Shown here: in pieces, positions 8,269 through 17,900 of the stretch | Layout of the letters: the number at the start of each line of letters is the position of its first letter | Position numbering within the stretch: position 1 is the stretch's first letter | Source: Bacteroides thetaiotaomicron VPI-5482 | GTDB lineage: Bacteria > Bacteroidota > Bacteroidia > Bacteroidales > Bacteroidaceae | DNA: 64,000 nt | Assembly: GCF_000011065.1 (NCBI RefSeq) | Contig: NC_004663.1 | Span: 4,898,001 to 4,962,000, forward strand | Reading direction: 5' to 3' | The notes under the pieces: model-generated | Told to the model about the DNA's origin: nothing | Seen by the model: the letters and a program-made list of their open reading frames with translations, nothing else | Databases searched by the model: none | Translations under genes and position numbers: made by a program

Positions 8269-8411
8269 ATTATATAATTATTATTGGGGGAGTAATATAT
8301 ACTCTCTACATATAAATTAAAAAATAAAAATATGCTGTCATCTGTCACATAAATGGGGGCAAATAGATGATTATGTGATTGTTATGAGGTGACGGCAAGG
8401 TGTGATAGCAG

Positions 8412-8435
8412 AGTGACAGTAGTTTTGCTGTCACT
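8412..8435. repeat. Inverted repeat between GH125 and GH130
   Basis: AGTGACAG (8412-8419) and CTGTCACT (8428-8435) form a perfect 8-bp stem with an 8-nt loop. No T-run follows on either strand. It lies at the edge of the repeat array in the 450-bp gap 8269-8718. The rest of the gap to 8411 shows no gene or clear promoter. Confidence 0.5.
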
Positions 8436-8484
8436 GTGGCATCGCGGAGACGCTTACGGCGAAGAAGGTCGGTTTCTGCGCCTT

Positions 8485-8682
8485 GATACTAAAGTTTCAT
8501 CGGCGAGAAACCAAAGTTTCATCGGTGAGAAACTGTGGTTTCATCAGTGAGAAACTTTAGTTTCAGCAGCTTGAAACTCTAGTTCCAGTGACTTGAAACT
8601 TTAGTTCCAAAGGCATGGAAACTCTTGTTTCATACAGTGAAACGATTGGTTCCAAAGCATGGAACTATCGGTTTCACCGTAT
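8485..8682. repeat. Tandem array of nine 22-bp imperfect palindromes
   Basis: Nine units, each starting GAAAC and carrying an inverted GTTTC about four bases later (for example GAAACTTTAGTTTC), followed by eight less conserved bases. Units start at 8485, 8507, 8529, 8551, 8573, 8595, 8618, 8639 and 8661, so seven are 22 bp, one is 23 and one is 21. There are no unique CRISPR-like spacers and no cas genes. The array lies inside the predicted GH92-to-GH130 transcription unit, so it would be transcribed into a row of small stem-loops. Function unknown. Confidence 0.85.
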
Positions 8683-8718
8683 GAAGCAGTTATCTTATAA
8701 GTAAAGATGGAGTAGAGA

Positions 8719-10164
8719 CTACTGAATGCTGTTCAATAAGTCCACTTTGCCTTCATTGACCAGTTTGAGGATCAGCTCTCCGAACAACGTATTCTGCCAT
8801 GCAAACCATGCACGGGTAAAGTTTTTCGGGTCGTTTTTGTTGAATGATTCGTGCATGAAGCCGGTACCTGCATCCGTATCCATCAGCATTTTGATGCAAG
8901 TTTTGATTTCTGCGTCATTCTGGCTGGTGAAGGCTTTCATCATGATACTCATGGGCCATATCATGTCATATCCGATATGCGGACCTCCGATACCTTCCCC
9001 GGCACTGCCTTTGAAGAAGTAAGGATTGTCTTCGCTCCATACAAACTTGCGGGTATTCTGATAAATCGGATCAGTCACTTTGACGTCACCCAGATAAGGC
9101 AAAGCGATGAGACTCGGCACGTTGGCGTCGTCCATCAGTAGCTGATTGCCGAAGCCATCTACCTCGAAAGCATAAATCTTACCGTATTTCGGATGGTTGC
9201 AGACAGCATATTTCTTTAATGCTTTTTCTACTTCATCCGCCAGTGCGGTACATTCTTTGGCCAGCGCCGGTTTCCTGTTCACGGTGTTCAGAATTTCGGC
9301 AGCTTTGCGCAAGGAAGTAACGGCAAAGAAGTTGGAAGGAACGAGGAACTGGAAAGTCGTAGCGTCATCCGAAGGGCGGAAAGCGGAAGCAATCAGTCCG
9401 ACAGGTTTCACCGGATTGCCCCAACCGTCATTGGTCATGGTGTCGAGTGCGCGTTCGGTCTTACGCTGGAATCTGTACGGACCTTTCGCGTCGTCCTTAC
9501 GCTGCTGTTCCTTGAAAGTCTTCAGCACATTTGCAATGGCCTGCAGCCATTCGTCGGAGAATACGCTGGCATCGCCCGTTGTTTTCCAGTAATGGTATGC
9601 CAGGCGGATCGGGTAGCAGAGAGAGTCGATTTCCCATTTGCGTTCGTGAAGTTCCGGTTTCATGTCCGTCAGGTCGCTCATCCATTCGCCTCCTTCGGAG
9701 TTCATGTTGAAGGCGTTGGCGTACGGGTCGATATTGATACATTTAAACTGGCGGTTGATGACTCCTGCCAGCATCTTTTTCAGTTCGGGGTCTTTATTGG
9801 CAAGCTGCACATAGGGCCATACCTGCGCACCGGAGTCGCGGAGCCACATGGCGTGGATGTCTCCGGTGTATACAAAAGTGTCCTCTTTTCCGTCGAAGTG
9901 AACGGTAGTGTCCAGTGTGTTCGGAAAACAGTTCTCGAACATCCATGCCAGTTTCGCATTGGTCAGTAGTTGCTTGATGTGGTCAATCTGTCGTTCCACT
10001 TCCTGCGATACGAATAAGCGCTTGGAGGCTTCGGGACGGTTGGTCTGGTAATTATTGACCCGGGTATTGTCTTGCTGGGTCACAAATTCGCGGTTTTCCA
10101 TTGCTTGCACGCCGGCAGCGCCCGAAAGTGCTGCGCAGAGGCAAAGTGTTTTGGTTATATTCAT
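8719..10164 (-). CDS. GH125 exo-alpha-1,6-mannosidase
   Basis: 481 aa with a signal peptide (residues 1-21, ending GVQA), so periplasmic. The (alpha/alpha)6 barrel of GH125 is recognised from AMWLRDSGAQVWPY near the N-terminus, FEVDGFGNQLLMDDANVPSLIALPYLG, GEGIGGPHIGYDMIWPMSI and FMHESFNKNDPKNFTRAWFAWQNT. Family members release mannose from the ends of alpha-1,6-mannooligosaccharides, here the backbone fragments that the two GH76 enzymes produce once side chains are gone. The start is 45 bp after the GH76 stop in the same operon. Length is normal for the family and nothing is missing. Confidence 0.95.
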   Translation of the reverse strand: MNITKTLCLCAALSGAAGVQAMENREFVTQQDNTRVNNYQTNRPEASKRLFVSQEVERQIDHIKQLLTNAKLAWMFENCFPNTLDTTVHFDGKEDTFVYTGDIHAMWLRDSGAQVWPYVQLANKDPELKKMLAGVINRQFKCINIDPYANAFNMNSEGGEWMSDLTDMKPELHERKWEIDSLCYPIRLAYHYWKTTGDASVFSDEWLQAIANVLKTFKEQQRKDDAKGPYRFQRKTERALDTMTNDGWGNPVKPVGLIASAFRPSDDATTFQFLVPSNFFAVTSLRKAAEILNTVNRKPALAKECTALADEVEKALKKYAVCNHPKYGKIYAFEVDGFGNQLLMDDANVPSLIALPYLGDVKVTDPIYQNTRKFVWSEDNPYFFKGSAGEGIGGPHIGYDMIWPMSIMMKAFTSQNDAEIKTCIKMLMDTDAGTGFMHESFNKNDPKNFTRAWFAWQNTLFGELILKLVNEGKVDLLNSIQ

Positions 10165-10209
10165 GGTAATTGTTTTCTTTAATTCATGTAAGGGTTAATA
10201 ATCAATGTT

Positions 10210-11373
10210 TTATTTCTCGATTTCAGCGAACAGCTCGATCAGGCAGGCATTATCGAGCAGCCATTTATAAGGTTCCTCGTTATGTCCTGACCAGTCTCTG
10301 CCCAGTAATCCGTTGGCATCCCGGTAGTTTCTCCATGCGTGGAGCGCGTTCTCTGCCATCGCACGGACATAAGTCGGGTTGTGGTCAATCTTCTCCAGCG
10401 CCTTGAAGCCTCTGAACAGAATCACGTTAAACCACGACATATCCTTGTGTACCTTGACTGACGGGTCTTTCTTATCTGCTTTCGAACGGAAAAAGGCATC
10501 GGTTCCCGCGGCTGTCTTCTGGGCATCGCGCAAGTAATCCTTGTCTCCTGTCTCTTCGTACAGTAATACACCTGCCTGAATCATTTGTCCACTGTTGTAG
10601 GCGTACTTGTCTTTCGAGACTTTCCCTTTCAGGTTGATATTGTCCCAGTAAAGGAAGTCGTCGGGATCACACAAGTGTTTTCTGGTCCATGCGTAAGTTT
10701 CCTTGGCCTTGTTCAGATACTTTTTGTCCTTCGTCAGACGGTATAGCTTGACGCCGAGTACTGTTGACGGGGCATTGGAGCAGGTATGCTTCGCTTCTTT
10801 CTGCTGTTCGCACCAGAAGATTCCTCCGCCCAGTTCGTCACTCCAGCCGCTGTAGATGTATTCGTACAGGGCAATGGCCTTTTTCAGATAGTCGGCCTTC
10901 TTTGTGAGGCGGTAGTAGTCGCAATAATCCAGTGCGATCCAGATGTTGTCATCGTAGTAGCGTCCATGCTGACCGTATTTGACAGGGTACGACTGATAGC
11001 ATGCCGGAAGGCGTTCTCCGTCCCAGTACTGTTCCAGTCCCGGCAGGATGCGCTTTTCCAGTATCGTCTTGTACTTCTTGTCTCCGGTAGCCTGGTACAT
11101 GGCTACGCAACCGGACATCATCCCTGAGTAGGGCCACAGAAAGGAGGCCTTCAAGGTTCCGTTCTGCTGTGCTCCGCCTGCCAGATAAGTGATTTTCTGG
11201 TCGGGATTCACGGGATATGTTTCGGTAAGCAGCCCGTCTTCCGTCTGATATAAATTCAGAACATTGTCGAGGATAGAGTCGGCAATGGACACGAAAGGAT
11301 GATTTTTCACCGTTTTTCCGGAAGCGGAAGCGAGGCAAAACAACATACAGGCTACAAAACATATATTTCTCAT
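10210..11373 (-). CDS. GH76 endo-alpha-1,6-mannanase, periplasmic
   Basis: 387 aa with a signal peptide (MRNICFVACMLFCLASASG) and no lipobox Cys after it, which argues for a periplasmic enzyme, unlike the lipoprotein GH76 at 28664-30241. The family core includes FLWPYSGMMSGCVAMY, then YYDDNIWIALDYCDYY with the paired catalytic aspartates, GGGIFWCEQQKEAKHTCSNAP, and KYAYNSGQMIQAG. GH76 cuts the alpha-1,6-mannan backbone internally. Having one enzyme at the surface and one in the periplasm is the usual two-step arrangement of such loci. It is third in the operon, between the phosphatase-like lipoprotein (34 bp upstream) and GH125. Confidence 0.95.
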   Translation of the reverse strand: MRNICFVACMLFCLASASGKTVKNHPFVSIADSILDNVLNLYQTEDGLLTETYPVNPDQKITYLAGGAQQNGTLKASFLWPYSGMMSGCVAMYQATGDKKYKTILEKRILPGLEQYWDGERLPACYQSYPVKYGQHGRYYDDNIWIALDYCDYYRLTKKADYLKKAIALYEYIYSGWSDELGGGIFWCEQQKEAKHTCSNAPSTVLGVKLYRLTKDKKYLNKAKETYAWTRKHLCDPDDFLYWDNINLKGKVSKDKYAYNSGQMIQAGVLLYEETGDKDYLRDAQKTAAGTDAFFRSKADKKDPSVKVHKDMSWFNVILFRGFKALEKIDHNPTYVRAMAENALHAWRNYRDANGLLGRDWSGHNEEPYKWLLDNACLIELFAEIEK

Positions 11374-11407
11374 ATGGGTATCAGATTATTAAATGAAGTA
11401 TTCGGGG

Positions 11408-12355
11408 TTATTTTTGCTGACGTTGGTCAAACACCAGTTCCACTTTTACAGGGAAATGGTCGGATGGTGTACGTGCTTCATAAGCCTTAATGGTGATCTC
11501 TTCCGGACAATCTCTCACGTCCTCCTTTTTACTGTTTTCCCGTACACTCCGATAGGTATCTGTCAGCACACCGTATCTCTTGACGTGGAAAGAAGGTGAA
11601 ACGAAGATATGGTCGATGCGGCTTTCGGTAAAACTGTTCGGATCGAAGTTGTTGAAAGTTCCGTTGAGCGCATATCGGTAGTCGCACTTCTCGTAAGAAT
11701 CACAGAGGACGCCTTTGCTGACAAATGCGTCGTAGGACTGGTGGGTCTGGTCGACGTTGAAGTCTCCCGTCAGGATAGCCGGCAGATTCTTGCCTCTTCC
11801 CAGCTCTTTCATCTTTTCCTGTACGAGGAAAGCGCTCTCCACACGGGCTTTCTTGCCGATGTGGTCCATGTGGAGATTGAAGAACAGAAACTCGAAACCG
11901 GTATCTTTGCATTTGAAGTGCCCCCAGCTGCAAATACGAGGCAATACGGCATCCCAGCCTTTGCTCGGCACGTCCGGAGTTTCCGACAGCCAGAAATCTC
12001 CTTTTTCTACGATGTCGAATTTGTCGGTGCGGTAGAAGATAGCGGAGTGTTCGCCTTTGTCTTTACCGTCGTCGCGGCCTACGCCGATATAGTCATAACC
12101 GGGAAGGGCTTCTTTCATGTCTTTCAGTTGGTGAAGGAAGCATTCCTGTGTGCCGAAAATATCGAAATCGTGATATTGCACCATCTGGGCAATCACCGGA
12201 TAACGCTGTCCCCATCCGTCTCCACGGGCGGAGTCGGAACCGTTGGCATTTCTCAGGTTGTAGGAGGCAACGGTGAGCGAAGTAGGCTGATAGCTCTGAC
12301 AGTTGCAGAAGACTATCGCTGCAAGAACGATAAATAAAAGGTTTCTTAGTTTCAT
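11408..12355 (-). CDS. Endonuclease/exonuclease/phosphatase-fold lipoprotein
   Basis: 315 aa. The N-terminus ends in a lipobox region with Cys17 and Cys19 (VFCNCQS), so a membrane-anchored, probably periplasmic protein. The EEP fold is shown by ASYNLRNANG, DFDIFGTQE, the central LTGDFNVDQTH, SRIDHIFVS and the C-terminal PSDHFPVKVEL. These supply the metal-binding Glu and Asp and the catalytic His. EEP proteins hydrolyse phosphodiesters or phosphomonoesters. In a mannan operon the natural substrate is mannose phosphate on yeast mannan side chains, which would have to be removed before the mannosidases can act. That role follows from context and not from a specificity motif. Confidence 0.9.
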   Translation of the reverse strand: MKLRNLLFIVLAAIVFCNCQSYQPTSLTVASYNLRNANGSDSARGDGWGQRYPVIAQMVQYHDFDIFGTQECFLHQLKDMKEALPGYDYIGVGRDDGKDKGEHSAIFYRTDKFDIVEKGDFWLSETPDVPSKGWDAVLPRICSWGHFKCKDTGFEFLFFNLHMDHIGKKARVESAFLVQEKMKELGRGKNLPAILTGDFNVDQTHQSYDAFVSKGVLCDSYEKCDYRYALNGTFNNFDPNSFTESRIDHIFVSPSFHVKRYGVLTDTYRSVRENSKKEDVRDCPEEITIKAYEARTPSDHFPVKVELVFDQRQQK

Positions 12356-12413
12356 GTTTTCTTTAGTTTGTTTGGATTAGATCATTCATTAAAGCATTCA
12401 AAAGTACGACATT

Positions 12414-14702
12414 TTATTCAAATGAAAGGGAATAGGGAATATCTTTTTCAGTCGTTCCCCGCTGTTTGTTCGGCGTAGGACTCATCTGATACTGGATATT
12501 CGCTCCTTTCAGTAATTGGTCGTGCGTCAGATAATTGCGGGTGAATGCCTTGCCATTTACCTTCATATCCTTCACATAACGGTTGTCGGTGTTATTGTTG
12601 CTTGCTTTTATTGTGACGGTTTTTCCATTTTCCAGATGCAGCTTGGCTGACTTGAAAAGGGGAGTTCCCAGAATGTACTGATCTGTTCCCGGACAAACGG
12701 GGTAGAATCCTAAAGCCGAGAAGACATACCAGGCAGAAGTCTGACCGTTGTCTTCGTCACCGCAATATCCGTCGGGGCCTGCCGTGTAGAGCTTGTCCAT
12801 GATTTCACGAACCCAATGCTGGGCCTTCCACGGTTCTCCCGAATAGTTGTAAAGATAAACCATGTGCTGGATAGGCTGGTTGCCGTGAGCGTACTGTCCC
12901 ATGTTCATTACCTGCATTTCACGCATTTCGTGGATCATGCCACGGCTTTCCATACCCTGTTTGCCCGGAATGACAAAGACGGAATCCATCATGTTGTTGA
13001 ATTCTTTCTTGCCTCCCATCAGGTCGATCAGTCCTTGCGGATCATGGAATACGCAGAAACTCCAGTGCCAGCTGTTACCTTCGCAGAACTCGCCGCTCCA
13101 GTCTACTGCATCAAATTTGGGGTTGAACACACCTTTGTCGTCTTTGCCTACCATCAGTTTGCGTTTCGGGTGGTAGACGTTCTTGTAGTTGAGTGCACGT
13201 TGTTTGAAGATGTCGATTTCGCTTGCCGGTTTGCCCAGTTTCTTGCCTAGCGTGTAGATGGTCCAGTCGTTGTACGCATATTCCAGCGTACGGGCAACAT
13301 TCTGTCCTATACCGATATTGTTGGGGACATAACCCAGTTTGTTGTAGGCGTCGTATGCAAGGCGGCCCGAAGCTGTGCCGCGGAGATGGGCGTTTGCGTC
13401 ATGTTTCAATGCTTCCCAAAGTGTTTCGATGTCATATCCGCGCAGTCCTTTGATATAGGCGTCGGCTACTACGGAAGCGGAGTTGTTGCCGACCATACAG
13501 TCACGGTGTCCGGGACTTGCCCATTCCGGAAGGAATCCGCTTTCAAGGTACGCATTGACCAGTCCTTCCTGCATCTTCTGATTCATGGACGGATACATCA
13601 GGTTCAAGAATGGGAACAGACAGCGGAACGTATCCCAGAAGCCGGTATCCGTAAACATATAGCCCGGTAGCACTTTTCCGTTGTAAGGGCTGTAGTGTAC
13701 GACCTGTCCTTTGGCGTCTATTTCATAAAAGCTGCGTGGGAACAGCATCGAACGATAGAGGCAGGAATAGAAAGTGCGCAGATTGTCGATATTATCGTCT
13801 TCCACATCTACTTTGCTCATTTCACGGTTCCAGATGTCTTTTCCTTTAGTGACCAGCTGGTCGAAACTATCCTTGCCCAATTCTTTGAGATTCAGTTCCG
13901 CCTGCTCATAACTGATAAAAGAAGAAGCTACACGTGCGTGAACGATCTCCCCTTTCTGGGTAGCGAATCCGATGATCGCTCCGGTATGGTTGCCCTGAAC
14001 TTCTGTTTCGTTCGGGAGAATGTTGTTCTCTTTCACGCCGGAAGTAAAGGTAAACGGCTTGTCGAACTGGATGACAAAATAATTCTTGAAGTTCTCCGGC
14101 ACTCCGCCGCTGTTCTTGGTAGAATAACCGATGATCTTGTTTTCTTCCGGAATCACCTTTACATAAGAGCCTTTGTCGAATGCGTCGATAACGACATAAG
14201 CGTTCTTGGTTTCCGGATACGTGAAACGGAACATAGCGGCACGCTCCGTCGGAACGAGTTCCGTAGTAACGTCGTGGTCTGCGAGATATACCTTATAATA
14301 ATAAGGTTTGGCAACCTCCGCCTTGTGCGAGAACCAGCTGGCACGTTGGTCCTGGTCGAATACCAGTCCGCCTGTGATCGGCATGATGGAAAACTGACCG
14401 TAGTCGTTCATCCACGGGCTGGGTTGATGTGTTTGTTTGAAGCCCCGGATTTTGTCGGCATTGTAGGTATATGCCCAACCGTCGCCCATTTTACCGGTTT
14501 GCGGTGTCCAGAAGTTCATTCCCCACGGCAGTGCCGTAGCCGGATAGGTATTTCCGGTCGATAACTCAAACTTGGACTGCGTTCCTACCAGCGTGCTGAC
14601 ATAGTCTACCGGATTCTTGACGGCAGAAATTTGCATGCTGTACAACACCGCACCTCCAATAAATAACAGGTGTTTAAATGAAAAATGTGTTTTCATGAAC
14701 AA
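12414..14702 (-). CDS. GH92 exo-alpha-mannosidase
   Basis: 762 aa with a signal peptide (MFMKTHFSFKHLLF and the following hydrophobic stretch). An ATG two codons later (MKTHFS) is an equally good start. GH92 is recognised from VDYVSTLVGTQSKFELSTGNTYPA at the start of the mature protein, GHRDCMVGNNSASVVADAYIKG, EGNSWHWSFCVFHDPQGL and GYCGDEDNGQTSAWYVFSALGFYP. The last two contribute the catalytic acid and base. GH92 enzymes are calcium-dependent inverting alpha-mannosidases that remove alpha-1,2 and alpha-1,3 side-chain mannose. It is the first gene of the minus-strand operon, directly behind the operator at 14791-14816, and is divergent from the HTCS gene. Confidence 0.95.
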   Translation of the reverse strand: MFMKTHFSFKHLLFIGGAVLYSMQISAVKNPVDYVSTLVGTQSKFELSTGNTYPATALPWGMNFWTPQTGKMGDGWAYTYNADKIRGFKQTHQPSPWMNDYGQFSIMPITGGLVFDQDQRASWFSHKAEVAKPYYYKVYLADHDVTTELVPTERAAMFRFTYPETKNAYVVIDAFDKGSYVKVIPEENKIIGYSTKNSGGVPENFKNYFVIQFDKPFTFTSGVKENNILPNETEVQGNHTGAIIGFATQKGEIVHARVASSFISYEQAELNLKELGKDSFDQLVTKGKDIWNREMSKVDVEDDNIDNLRTFYSCLYRSMLFPRSFYEIDAKGQVVHYSPYNGKVLPGYMFTDTGFWDTFRCLFPFLNLMYPSMNQKMQEGLVNAYLESGFLPEWASPGHRDCMVGNNSASVVADAYIKGLRGYDIETLWEALKHDANAHLRGTASGRLAYDAYNKLGYVPNNIGIGQNVARTLEYAYNDWTIYTLGKKLGKPASEIDIFKQRALNYKNVYHPKRKLMVGKDDKGVFNPKFDAVDWSGEFCEGNSWHWSFCVFHDPQGLIDLMGGKKEFNNMMDSVFVIPGKQGMESRGMIHEMREMQVMNMGQYAHGNQPIQHMVYLYNYSGEPWKAQHWVREIMDKLYTAGPDGYCGDEDNGQTSAWYVFSALGFYPVCPGTDQYILGTPLFKSAKLHLENGKTVTIKASNNNTDNRYVKDMKVNGKAFTRNYLTHDQLLKGANIQYQMSPTPNKQRGTTEKDIPYSLSFE

Positions 14703-14733
14703 ATGAATTTATGAATAAAATTAGTTTCTGTGA

Positions 14734-14816
14734 CGAAAATAGAGAGAAAAGGAATGCCGCTACCGGAAGTCGAAACACTAAATCGCCCTGTGGCGCTATA
14801 ATTAACCAAACTGGCA
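14734..14816 (-). promoter_or_regulatory. HTCS operator and -7 box of the GH92 operon
   Basis: On the gene strand, 14816-14791 starts TGCCAGTTTGGTTAA and ends GCGCCA, with the two GCCA half-sites 21 bp apart. It is the most divergent of the four copies in its centre. A -7 box TATTTTCG (plus-strand 14734-14741; one mismatch) lies 49 bp downstream, the same distance as at 6905 and 19304. Confidence 0.7.
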
Positions 14817-14836
14817 CGCATTCTTACATATATTCT

Positions 14837-14876
14837 GCGCCAAAAAAGTGCTGGAAAGTTTTTTTGTTTACCTTTG
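14837..14876 (+). promoter_or_regulatory. Promoter of the mannan HTCS gene, with a possible operator half-site
   Basis: A perfect -7 box TACCTTTG (14869-14876) stands 29 bp before the HTCS start codon. Upstream, TGCGCCAAAAAAGTG (14837-14851) resembles the first half of the operator in this locus but has no partner half-site 21 bp away, so autoregulation is only a possibility. Confidence 0.6.
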
Positions 14877-14905
14877 TCATATTGCAAATCTAAGGATTCT
14901 ATGCC

Positions 14906-17900
14906 ATGAAAAAACATTGTATTTTACTTTTCTTCTGCTGCCTTAATCTGCTGATGAATACAGCCGGTGCCTATAATCTGAAGCAGGTTGCTGACAAAGA
15001 ATATATGTCCAACAGCTCTATTACTTCTCTGTGCCAGGACGACAAAGGACTGATGTGGATCGGCACTTGTGACGGACTCAATATCTATGACGGTCAGGAG
15101 ATCGAAGAGTTTAAGACCCGTGACAAGGAGGATTACTTATCCGGCAATCAAATTGATAATATTATCTATACCGGCAACGATACTTATTGGTTCCAGACCT
15201 ATTATAGCCTGATTCGTCTGGACCGTAAAACGAACTCCATTACACGCTTTAATGAGTTTCAGAAACTCTTCTTGATGAATAAGGATAATCATAGCACCTT
15301 GTTTATCATTAAAGACACCAACTGCATCTATTATTTTCATAAGAAGGAAGGCATCTTTAAGAAAATCAATGTGACTGGTATCCCGATATCGGATGTCATT
15401 ACTTTCTTCTTTGATAAAAATAACCGTATGTGGGTGATGATGAAAGGGTATAACCGGTGTTATGACCTGCAACAGGACCCTCTGACGGAGAATATCACTT
15501 TAGTATCGCAGAAAAGCGGTTTGGATCATCACACGCCATTGATTTGTAGCTTTTACGATGACGCCGCCGTTTACTATGTGGATAAAGAATACAATCTCTA
15601 TGCCTTTCATATTGAGAGTAAAAAGAATGAATTTATAGCTAACCTGGGAGCGAACATACAGGCGCATGACAAGATTTCCTCCATTGTTAAATATCATGAT
15701 AGCTTTTTTGTCGGCTTAATGATGGACGGTGTTCTGACGTTGGAAAAACAAAAGGGCAGCGGTGAATATCAGATTCAGACCTTACCTATAAATAGCGGAA
15801 CATTCAGCCTGATAAAAGACCGCTTTCAGGATGTTGTCTGGATTGGTACGGATGGGCAGGGCGTTTATCTTTACTCAAATCCTCTTTATTCTATAAAATC
15901 GGTGGTACTGAATAACTATACCGAAAAGATAGAACGGCCCGTGCGTGCTTTGCTGCTTGACAAGGAGCGTACTTTTTGGATCGGTACCAAAGGGAATGGA
16001 ATACTTAAAATTTTTGATTATGAGGTACAAAAGAATATCTCGGACTGCCGCTCGGAGATACTGACAACATCGAACAGTGGTTTAGGCAGTAATGCGGTCT
16101 ACTGTATCAGAGAAAGTAACCGTAACTTGCTATGGATCGGTGATGAAGAAGGACTGAACTTTTATTCGTATCGTGAACGCCGTATCAAGAAACTTCCTCT
16201 CTGGATTGATAATGAGGAATTCAAATACATACATGATATTTATGAAACGGAGGACTCGGAATTGTGGCTGGCCAGTGTGGGGATGGGAGTAGTCAGAGCG
16301 CGTATCGGAGGTACACCGGATCATCCGGTTCTTGAAAAGTTACAACGATATGTGGTCAATGGCGGAGAATTCGGCTCTAATTACTTCTTTACGATCTGCA
16401 AGGGGGACAGTCTGAACCTGTTGTTCGGCAATATGGGATACGGGGTATACCGCTTCAATGAAACGATCAACGGATTGGAACCGCTGACCACTCATAAGTA
16501 TGAGAATATGAACTTGAACAAGGTAGTACCTATTATAAAAGATGATGCGGACAATTATTTGATCGGTACTACTTATGGAGTCATCAAGTATGCCTCAGAA
16601 AACTCTTATCAACTGTTTAATGCGAAAGACGGTTTTCTGAACAGTACTATTCATGCCATTCTGAGGCATTCGTCCGATAACTTCTGGCTGAGTACGAATC
16701 AGGGATTGATTAATTTTGATACCAAAAGAAATGTATTCCGCTCTTACGGCTTTGGCGACGGGCTTAAAGTCGTCGAATTTAGTGACGGAGCTTCCTACAG
16801 AGACCCGCAAACGGGTATACTGTTTTTTGGAGGAATCAACGGCTTTGTAGCTATTCAGGCAGACGGACGTCCCGAACAGCTTTATATGCCTCCCATCTAC
16901 TTTGACAAACTCTCTATCTTTGGAGAACAATACAATCTTGGAGAGTTTATCACCCGTAAAAAAGAGAATGAAGTACTGAATTTGAAATACGACCAGAACT
17001 TCTTTGCCGTTTCATTCACCTCTGTCGATTATCTGAACGGAAATAACTGCACCTATTCTTATAAACTGAAAGGATTGAGTGACCAGTGGATTAATAATGG
17101 TAAAGAAAGTTCTGTCTCTTTCACGAACATGGCTCCCGGTGAGTATACGTTATTGGTGAAGTACTACAATAGTGTATTCGATAAAGAAAGTGAAGTCTAT
17201 TCTTTGTTGATACGGATCGGTGACCCGTGGTACGCCTCTTGGTGGGCATATCTCATTTATTCTTTATGTCTGCTTATGATAGCCGCCATGCTGGTACGTT
17301 CGTTTATTCTCCGCACCAAACGGAAAAAGCAGGAACTGCTGAATGAAATAGAGAAACGCCATCAAAAGAATGTATTTGAGTCGAAACTTCGTTTCTTCAC
17401 TAATATAGCTCACGAGTTCTGTACCCCGTTGACTCTTATCTACGGTCCTTGCGGACGTATCCTTTCATCAAAAGGACTCAGTAAATTCGTAGTCGATTAT
17501 GTTCAGATGATTCAGACGAACGCGGAACGTTTGAATAACCTGATTCATGAACTGATCGAATTCCGTCGTATCGAAACCGGAAACCGGGAAGTGAGGATCG
17601 AAGCCCTGAATGTATCTTCCTTAATGAAAAATACGGCCAAGACCTTTGTCGATATGGCTAAATCCCGGAATATCACGTTCCTGAGCAAGATACCCGAGCA
17701 AGTTTCCTGGAACTCAGACAAAGGTTTTCTGAATACTATTATTATCAATCTGATATCCAATGCCTTCAAGTATACTCCGGATGGGAAAAGTATCAAAATA
17801 GAAGTGGATACCAACGATGAAAACCTGCTGGTTCTCCGGGTGGCCAATGAAGGAAGTACGATTAAAGAAGAAGACTTTCAATATGTTTTCAACCGTTATG

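Noticed and set aside
8485..8682. Short regularly spaced repeats could be taken for a CRISPR array.
   Set aside because: The period is only 22 bp, units are contiguous imperfect palindromes without unique spacers, and no cas genes are present in the window.
13695..14564. A 289-codon plus-strand open frame inside GH92.
   Set aside because: It is antisense to strongly conserved GH92 coding sequence, has no recognisable domain, and follows from the codon usage of the real gene. The same holds for the antisense frame at 28793-29743 in GH76.
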